Assembly (NCBI GenBank): GCA_946885335.1 | Contig: CAMPGG010000228.1 | Span: 1-5,610, forward strand | Length of the DNA stretch: 5,610 nt | Source of the DNA: an uncultured Chitinophagaceae bacterium | GTDB lineage: Bacteria; Bacteroidota; Bacteroidia; Chitinophagales; Chitinophagaceae | Reading direction: 5' to 3' | Shown here: positions 1 to 5,610 of the stretch, piece after piece | How the letters are laid out: each line of letters starts with the position of its first letter | How positions within the stretch are numbered: the stretch's first letter is position 1 | Notes under the pieces: model-generated | The model's database searches: none | What the model saw: only the letters and a program-made list of their open reading frames with translations | What the model was told of the DNA's origin: nothing | Made by a program: the position numbers and the translations under genes

Positions 1-2241
1 AAATTATTTCCAGGCGGATCAGTTGAATATTTATTTTATGCAGAAGTTGTAAAAGGTGACTGGCATGCCGGGTTGAATCAATTGTTTCAAAAACGCATGT
101 TGCATGATGTAGAAAAATTCGACAATACTTTATATGACAGAAAAGATTTGCAGTGGGTGCGGCATTCATACGTGAGTCATATCCTTATGAACTGGGATAA
201 ATTTTATTATGATTATACCGATAAACAATTTCATCTCTCTGATTTCATAAAGAGGGGTAATAAATTATATGGCGGCGATGATTTTATCGCTATTTGGCCT
301 ACATGGCCTACACTAGGTTTGGACCAGCGAAATCAATTTGATCTTTTTGATGATCTGCCAGGAGGCACTGCAAAGATTAAATCATTAGCGGAGCAATCCA
401 GGCGGAGTGGAACAAAATTATTTATGTGTTATAATCCATGGGATGAAAGTACTCGTAATGAAAATCATTACGTTGGTATTTCAAAATTGATTGAGGCAAC
501 ATCTGCCGATGGTATGGTATTGGATACAAAAGGTGAATCCAGTTCAGAATTTCAGGACGCTGCAGATAAGGTAAGACCAGGGGTGATTATGTATTCTGAA
601 GGTATGGCCGTTCCAAAAGATATGCAGGGAATTGTTTCGGGTCGGGTACATAATGCACTTTATTATGCGCCTATGTTGAATTTGAATAAACTCATCAAAC
701 CGGAATTTTCCATTTACAGGGTAGCGGAATTATTCAAGGAGCCTATTCAAAGAGAATTTGCAACTTCATTTTTTAACGGATATGGAACCGAAATAAATAT
801 CATGGCTCCTGGCCAGCCGGATAGGGCAGAAGAGCAATACAAATACCTGGGGCGTACCAGCAGGATTTTGCGGGAGAACACTTATAACTTTGTTTCACAG
901 GGATTCAAACCCCTGATTGAAACTTCAGCTGATAATATTTGGGTAAATGAGTGGGCATTACCGAATAAAACGGTTTATACTGTTTACAGTGTGCGCCCAG
1001 AAGGATATAAGGATTACCTTTTTAAAGTAATCCCTGAAGAAGGATTTCACTTTGTCGATCTCTGGCATCACCGTTTGCTATCTCCTAAAAAAATAGATAA
1101 TGACTGGTGGATAGAAGTTGAAACCAATGCATTCCATAAAAAATTCCTTGGGACGAATAACGAAGGTGAAGTAACTGCATTAGCCAAATTACCTATTCTC
1201 ATTGATGCATCTCGCTATGGTGATATCTTAACTGTTAAAACACCGGTAAAAGGGAATGAGATTCGTATTTGGGCAGGACTTCCGGAATATGGTAAAAAGC
1301 CACTTGTTCTGAAGCCAGGGAACCATAAAATTGCATTACATGAAAAATTTGACCGTTATGAAGGTGATTTTATTATCCAATTAATGGATGATGGAATACT
1401 TTTGGATGAGAATATTATATCAGTGGGTGTTGGAGAGGCAAGACGAATATCTGTTGTTCAACCAACAAAAAAATCCTCCACGCTTCCTTCCGGAATGGTA
1501 AGAATTCCTGCAGGTAAATTTCATTTCAAAACTACACATGGTGATTCATTTATTCCTTATCCTAAGCAGGATCAGGACAGTACCTTTAACATGCAGAGTT
1601 TTTACATGGATAAATTTCCTGTAACCAACAGGCAATTTCAGCAATTTTTACAAGCTTCTAAATATCAGCCATCAGATACAGCAAATTATCTTAAACATTG
1701 GATAAAAGGAAAGATACCCGCGGGGAAAGAAAATTTCCCGGTTGTGTATATCAGTTATGAAGATGCAAAAGCTTATGCTAAATGGGCCGGCAAAAGATTG
1801 CCAACAGAAGTAGAATGGCAATATGCAGCACAAACACCTGCCCTTAATGAATGGCCATGGAAACAAATTAACCCAGTTAAAAGAAAAGAGCAATTTGTTA
1901 CAGCTACATTAACAGTATCAAACCTGGAAGGCATAGATTCAAGTTTATGCAATTTGGGTAATGGCAAATTATATGCTGTTGGAAAATATCCGCAAGGTGC
2001 TAATCCATATGGGTTGCAGGATTTGGTGGGAAGCGTATGGCAACTTACCAATGATCTGTATATGAACGGAAGTTATCGTTACATAATCATGAAAGGAGGG
2101 TCTTATTTCAAACCATCCAGCAGTTGGTGGTATGTGCAGGGCGGTCCAAGGGAATTGCATTATCGTCAACATTTACTAAGAGTCAGCCAGGGATTTGAAC
2201 GAAATGCCACTGTTGGTTTCAGGTGCGTGAAAGATATGTGA
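1..2241 (+). CDS. 5'-truncated glycoside-hydrolase-like barrel protein with C-terminal FGE/SUMF1-type domain
   Basis: The frame is open from base 1 with no start, so the true N-terminus lies upstream. TTG at 73 sits in continuous coding sequence and is not a credible start. The window holds 746 codons, numbered here from base 1. Codons 10-32 carry a G-D-W-H-A-G segment like the linker before the barrel in GH36/DUF6259-type glycosidases; a signal peptide and beta-sandwich are probably missing upstream. Codons ~91-320 look like a (beta/alpha) barrel, with strand-end acidic residues D175 (VLDTKGE) and E200 (MYSEGM) as candidate catalytic residues. Codons ~321-490 are beta-rich. Codons ~497-745 are an FGE-sulfatase domain, with MVRIPAG, RLPTEVEW (599-606), VGSVW (676-680), KGGS (698-701) and terminal GFRC (739-742). 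The two active-site cysteines of true FGE (human CYRYRC) are absent, so formylglycine synthesis is unlikely and the domain may bind ligand or be structural. The gene lies 36 bases before the next glycosidase. The FGE fold is secure; the barrel assignment and substrate are inference. Confidence 0.85.
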   Translation, partial: KLFPGGSVEYLFYAEVVKGDWHAGLNQLFQKRMLHDVEKFDNTLYDRKDLQWVRHSYVSHILMNWDKFYYDYTDKQFHLSDFIKRGNKLYGGDDFIAIWPTWPTLGLDQRNQFDLFDDLPGGTAKIKSLAEQSRRSGTKLFMCYNPWDESTRNENHYVGISKLIEATSADGMVLDTKGESSSEFQDAADKVRPGVIMYSEGMAVPKDMQGIVSGRVHNALYYAPMLNLNKLIKPEFSIYRVAELFKEPIQREFATSFFNGYGTEINIMAPGQPDRAEEQYKYLGRTSRILRENTYNFVSQGFKPLIETSADNIWVNEWALPNKTVYTVYSVRPEGYKDYLFKVIPEEGFHFVDLWHHRLLSPKKIDNDWWIEVETNAFHKKFLGTNNEGEVTALAKLPILIDASRYGDILTVKTPVKGNEIRIWAGLPEYGKKPLVLKPGNHKIALHEKFDRYEGDFIIQLMDDGILLDENIISVGVGEARRISVVQPTKKSSTLPSGMVRIPAGKFHFKTTHGDSFIPYPKQDQDSTFNMQSFYMDKFPVTNRQFQQFLQASKYQPSDTANYLKHWIKGKIPAGKENFPVVYISYEDAKAYAKWAGKRLPTEVEWQYAAQTPALNEWPWKQINPVKRKEQFVTATLTVSNLEGIDSSLCNLGNGKLYAVGKYPQGANPYGLQDLVGSVWQLTNDLYMNGSYRYIIMKGGSYFKPSSSWWYVQGGPRELHYRQHLLRVSQGFERNATVGFRCVKDM

Positions 2242-2277
2242 TCACCAATGCTAATTGTAAATTAAATCATCATCAGT
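2242..2277 (+). other. Short intergenic spacer with SD-less translation start region
   Basis: This 36-base spacer joins the two genes. It has no purine-rich Shine-Dalgarno sequence, no inverted repeat suggesting a terminator, and no Bacteroidota-type -7 element (TAnnTTTG). An A/T-rich stretch, about 2252-2269, precedes the start codon, as is usual for SD-independent initiation in Bacteroidota. An in-frame TAA at 2263-2265 fixes ATG 2278 as the most upstream possible ATG. The lack of terminator and promoter signals supports, but does not prove, a two-gene transcript. Confidence 0.5.
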
Positions 2278-5200
2278 ATGATCTGTAAAGGACTACTAAC
2301 TTTAATTTGTGCTATTTTAATATTAAATGTATCGGGGCAATCTGGTCCATCTTTTCATATAGCTATCATAAAGGATCATATATCTAAAGGGGAATTATCC
2401 GCTATTGAAAATTTGATGAAATCTGAAAGAGACTTGGCCTACTCACTGATCGAAATAAAAAAGATCAGGAATAAACGATCATTAAAAAATTTTACGCATA
2501 TATGGTATCACCGTACAGATACCACGCCTTTTGATAAAGATGAAACCTTCGCTGGAAGGGCAATCAAAAAATATGTTCATTCAGGTGGCAATCTTTTTTT
2601 ATCAATGGAATCGGTTCCCTTGCTCAATCAATGGGAAATTGAAAATACGCCATTTCAACTCAGGCAGGATACATTGATTGACCAGGGTTTCGGAAGGCCT
2701 GCAGGCTTCCATGCTTTTAAATCGCACCCATTATTTTATGGACTGAATGGTGGTGTCTATAGTACAAAGCAAAAAAAAAATCATTTAGTACGTAAACATG
2801 GCTTTTTTGAAAGTGCAGTTCCAGAGTCGGGTAAAGTTGCGGGTATACAATGGACATACATCACTTTTTCAGAGCAAAATAAATTATTGCTGGAATATAA
2901 CTATGGTAAAGGAAGCATTATAGCTGCCGGTGCATTTTTATATTATGATGCTGACAATTATAACAGTGACCATTTACGCCATTTTACCAAAAATGTATTT
3001 CGCTATACTGCAGGTGAATTAAAAAACCAGGACAGGGGTTACTGGGATTATTCGCCCAAAACTATTAAAGATTCCATGTTTTCCTTGCCTGTAATCAAAC
3101 CGGTCATTGCGACTACCTGGAAATTGCCAAAACCAACGCTTTCCATAAAAAAAGATATGGCCACTAAAGATTTTTATGATCTTGTTGGCAGGCGTATTTT
3201 GTGGATGGGTGCAATGAACGGTGGGGTGGATGAAATATGGATGCACCCTTATATGGCATTACGGGATTTGGAATTAGGTGTAAAAATGAATGGGGCAGAT
3301 TCAATTATATGGCTTAAACATCCTTCACAAGTTGAAATAACACCTGAATGTTTAACCAGGATATATCGCATTAAGAATACTGTCATCAAAGAAATATATA
3401 CTGTTTCATTCGACGAACCTCATGGCGTAGCACACCTCGAAGTAGAAGGTTATGATGTAGCGTTATTAACATTAAAATATTCATCTAATCTCCGGTATAT
3501 GTGGCCTTACTCCCATAAGGCAACAGGGAATATTCGATATTCATTTAATCCTGCTATCAATGGTCATGTTATTAGTGGACAAAACGGTGCATTAAATACA
3601 TTGGTAACATATAGCAGTAAACCCTTAAGACAAAAGATATGGTCCATTGATTCACTTAACCAGGTTAATGTTCAGGCTGATTTTTCCATTAAAGATAAAT
3701 CTGCTATCAATATTTATATTATGGGTAGCAGTAAAAGTGTGAATGAAGCCGTTCAATTATTTTCTGGCCAGTCATCAGGGATCAATAAACTTTTTGAAAG
3801 ATCCAATCAGTATTATAACGATCTTTTAAAAAACCATTTATATTTTATTACACCTGACACTTTATTTAATAAAGGTTATCAATGGGCTTTGGCAAGAACG
3901 GACCAGTTTTTACAAACAACACCAGGCATTGGTACTGCATTAATGGCGGGTTTTGGAACAACGGCAAGAGGTTGGAATGGTGCTCAAAAAATATCAGGAC
4001 GCCCTGGATATGCATGGTATTTTGGTCGGGATGGTCAATGGAGTGCAATGGCGATCAATGCTTACGGGGATTTTGCTATGGTAAAAGAAACCCTGGAAAC
4101 TTTCATACGCTTCCAGGATATAACCGGCAAAATTTACCACGAACTTACTTCGAGCGGTGCAGTTCATTATGATGCTTCGGATGCTACACCATTGTTTGTG
4201 GTTTTAGCAGCGCACTACCTTAAATACAGTGGTGATACAGCATATGTCCGTTACCGTTGGGCAGAAATAAAAAAGGCTATGGACTTTTGTTATAGCACTG
4301 ATACAGACAATGATGGCTTAATTGAAAATACAAACGTGGGTCATGGATGGATCGAGGGCGGTTCATTATTCGGAACGCATACGGAATTTTATTTGGCCGG
4401 GACCTGGGCAGCGGCCCTGGATGCTGCGGCTTATATGGCACAAGCCCTTGCATTAAATGAAGCTATTCAATATGTTAGCGATGCCAAGAAAGTTAAAAAG
4501 ATTATTGATCTTGATTTCTGGAATCCGCAGAAACAATTTTTTCATAATGGAAAAATGCAAGATGGATCCTATATGACCGATGCTACAGTACTGGCTTCAG
4601 TTCCTGTGTATTTTGGTTCGGTTACAGATGACCGTAAGGCAGAAAAAGTTAGTGGACGCTTTAGCAATAATTATTTTTCCACGGATTGGGGTATCCGGAT
4701 GATCGAAGACAGTAGTAAAAAATATAAGGCCGGAAGCTATCATGCTGGAATGGTTTGGCCACTATATGGAGGATGGGCATCCTTGTCAGAATATCAAACA
4801 GGTCATTACAGGTCTGGTTACCAACACATCATGAATAACCTGTTACAATATCGTCATTGGTCTGCAGGAAGCATTGAGGAAACATTAAACGGTGATGTTT
4901 TTATACCAAACGGCGTATGCAGTCACCAGTGTTGGAGCGAGACGATGGTATTGCAACCTGCTATTGAAGGAATGCTTGGATTAAAGCCGGATGCATTAAA
5001 AAGCCGGCTCGAATTATCACCATATTTTCCATGGAACTGGGCATTCAGTTCGGTAAGAAATATCCGGATGAATGATGCTTTAGTACACCTGGATATGAAA
5101 AGGAGCAAGGGCCTAACCACGTATGCGCTTACTTCAAACAAAGCTATTGATATTGCATTGAATCCTGTATTTCCTTTAAATACGTTGGTAAAATCTGTAA

Positions 5201-5601
5201 GGATCAATGGTAAGAAAGTGCAAGCTTCTAAAATTGTGAAGCCAGGCGGATTGTTATTGAAATTATCATTTTTATCCATACAGGGAGAGAACTTGGTTGA
5301 AGTGGAAACCGATGGGGGGATTGGAATTCTTCCTATAATTTCGTTTCCGCAACCTGGTGATACGTCCACAGGCATACAGGTAATATCAGAAACTGTACTG
5401 AGAAAAAAATATATGGCAGAAGTAAGTGGGCGTCCGTCCATGACATATGAAATACCATTGTATAATAAGGAAGTCATAAAAAAAATTACAGGTGCTAAAC
5501 TTATTAAGAAGGATGGTGATATTACCACTTTGGAAATTAAGATGGATTCACCAGCTAATCAACGTTACGTAAATCAAAAAATAGAAATAGAATTTGAGTA
5601 A
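2278..5601 (+). CDS. Exported six-hairpin glycosidase (amylo-alpha-1,6-glucosidase/GDE-like) with N-terminal amidotransferase-like domain
   Basis: This complete protein of 1107 residues probably hydrolyses a glycosidic bond in the periplasm or at the cell surface. A signal peptide spans residues 1-21: K4, a hydrophobic core at 6-18, then VSG-Q, with cleavage probably around G20/Q21 and no lipobox. Residues ~25-246 form a Rossmann-like domain of the GATase1/ThuA/DUF4960 type, with YVHSGGNLFLS and YGKGSIIAAGAF but no obvious nucleophile cysteine. Residues ~300-500 resemble the beta-sandwich N-domain of bacterial debranching-type enzymes (RRILWMGAMNGG, then MHPYMALRDLELG). Residues ~525-905 are the (alpha/alpha)6 barrel: YFGRDGQW (581-588), HELTSSGAVHYDASDATPLF (621-640), DTDNDGLIEN, GWIEGG with E693 as candidate general acid, YHAGMVWPLYGGW, and CWSE with E888 as candidate base. 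Residues ~905-1107 are C-terminal beta structure. The pattern fits the GH133/GH15/GH63-like clan of six-hairpin enzymes, but exact family and substrate are not resolved; an alpha-glucosidic bond is the leading guess. It is probably co-transcribed with the preceding glycosidase-like gene. Confidence 0.88.
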   Translation: MICKGLLTLICAILILNVSGQSGPSFHIAIIKDHISKGELSAIENLMKSERDLAYSLIEIKKIRNKRSLKNFTHIWYHRTDTTPFDKDETFAGRAIKKYVHSGGNLFLSMESVPLLNQWEIENTPFQLRQDTLIDQGFGRPAGFHAFKSHPLFYGLNGGVYSTKQKKNHLVRKHGFFESAVPESGKVAGIQWTYITFSEQNKLLLEYNYGKGSIIAAGAFLYYDADNYNSDHLRHFTKNVFRYTAGELKNQDRGYWDYSPKTIKDSMFSLPVIKPVIATTWKLPKPTLSIKKDMATKDFYDLVGRRILWMGAMNGGVDEIWMHPYMALRDLELGVKMNGADSIIWLKHPSQVEITPECLTRIYRIKNTVIKEIYTVSFDEPHGVAHLEVEGYDVALLTLKYSSNLRYMWPYSHKATGNIRYSFNPAINGHVISGQNGALNTLVTYSSKPLRQKIWSIDSLNQVNVQADFSIKDKSAINIYIMGSSKSVNEAVQLFSGQSSGINKLFERSNQYYNDLLKNHLYFITPDTLFNKGYQWALARTDQFLQTTPGIGTALMAGFGTTARGWNGAQKISGRPGYAWYFGRDGQWSAMAINAYGDFAMVKETLETFIRFQDITGKIYHELTSSGAVHYDASDATPLFVVLAAHYLKYSGDTAYVRYRWAEIKKAMDFCYSTDTDNDGLIENTNVGHGWIEGGSLFGTHTEFYLAGTWAAALDAAAYMAQALALNEAIQYVSDAKKVKKIIDLDFWNPQKQFFHNGKMQDGSYMTDATVLASVPVYFGSVTDDRKAEKVSGRFSNNYFSTDWGIRMIEDSSKKYKAGSYHAGMVWPLYGGWASLSEYQTGHYRSGYQHIMNNLLQYRHWSAGSIEETLNGDVFIPNGVCSHQCWSETMVLQPAIEGMLGLKPDALKSRLELSPYFPWNWAFSSVRNIRMNDALVHLDMKRSKGLTTYALTSNKAIDIALNPVFPLNTLVKSVRINGKKVQASKIVKPGGLLLKLSFLSIQGENLVEVETDGGIGILPIISFPQPGDTSTGIQVISETVLRKKYMAEVSGRPSMTYEIPLYNKEVIKKITGAKLIKKDGDITTLEIKMDSPANQRYVNQKIEIEFE
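2771..2780 (+). repeat. A10 homopolymer inside the glycosidase gene
   Basis: Ten consecutive adenines encode part of Q-K-K-N at residues 165-168, in the amidotransferase-like domain. The reading frame is intact with ten A. One extra A would bring a TAA at 2793-2795 into frame, and one fewer would bring a TAG at 2786-2788 into frame, so any slippage here removes the whole catalytic barrel. It may be only a chance run in AT-rich DNA. Confidence 0.7.
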
Positions 5602-5610
5602 GTGTAATTT

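Noticed and set aside
1489..2238. Active formylglycine-generating enzyme or ergothioneine synthase
   Set aside because: The cysteine pair needed for FGE chemistry is missing, no sulfatase is in view, and there is no N-terminal DinB-like His motif as in EgtB. Only the fold is supported.
2242..2277. Promoter or terminator between the two genes
   Set aside because: At 36 bases there is no hairpin with a T run and no match to the Bacteroidota -33/-7 promoter pattern.
2278..2340. Lipoprotein signal at Cys3 or Cys11 of the second protein
   Set aside because: The residues before these cysteines (MI and TLI) do not fit a lipobox, and Cys11 lies inside the hydrophobic core. An ordinary signal peptide ending near residues 20-21 fits better.
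3882..4172. Same-strand open frame of 96 codons in another frame of the second gene
   Set aside because: It overlaps the conserved barrel motifs (YFGRDGQW, HELTSSG) of the real protein, and its own translation is Cys/Trp-rich with no family resemblance.
4923..5528. Antisense open frame of 201 codons opposite the end of the second gene
   Set aside because: It lies entirely within a well-supported coding region, has a low-complexity, hydrophobic-patch composition with no recognizable domain, and shows no start signal. It is best explained as a shadow of the sense gene.

Overview
The window is AT-rich, protein-dense DNA that looks like a Bacteroidota chromosome, plausibly a soil or aquatic Chitinophaga- or Sphingobacterium-like lineage. 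This assignment is inferred from three things: the base composition, the absence of a Shine-Dalgarno sequence before the one start codon visible, and the kind of genes present (large exported multidomain glycan-active proteins). No RNA gene, mobile element, CRISPR array or clear promoter was seen.

Two large genes on the + strand fill almost the whole window. The first (1..2241) enters from the left with its 5' end missing. It has a (beta/alpha)-barrel region resembling retaining glycoside hydrolases, then a beta-rich region, and ends in a complete domain of the formylglycine-generating-enzyme (FGE/SUMF1) fold that lacks the catalytic cysteine pair. The second gene (2278..5601) is complete and starts 36 bases later. 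It encodes an exported protein of 1107 residues: a signal peptide, a glutamine-amidotransferase/ThuA-like Rossmann domain, a beta-sandwich like the N-terminal domain of bacterial glycogen-debranching-type enzymes, an (alpha/alpha)6 barrel with two well-placed glutamates, and a C-terminal beta region.

The tight head-to-tail arrangement suggests co-transcription. The likely shared job is breakdown of one oligosaccharide or polysaccharide in the periplasm or at the cell surface, one enzyme with a TIM-type barrel and the other with a six-hairpin barrel. The substrate cannot be read from the sequence. No SusC/SusD pair, sulfatase or regulator lies inside the window, so membership of a polysaccharide utilization locus is only a guess. 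The most interesting points are the two unusual domain fusions and a ten-adenine run inside the second gene. I did not see a wholly new defence, mobile or RNA system here.
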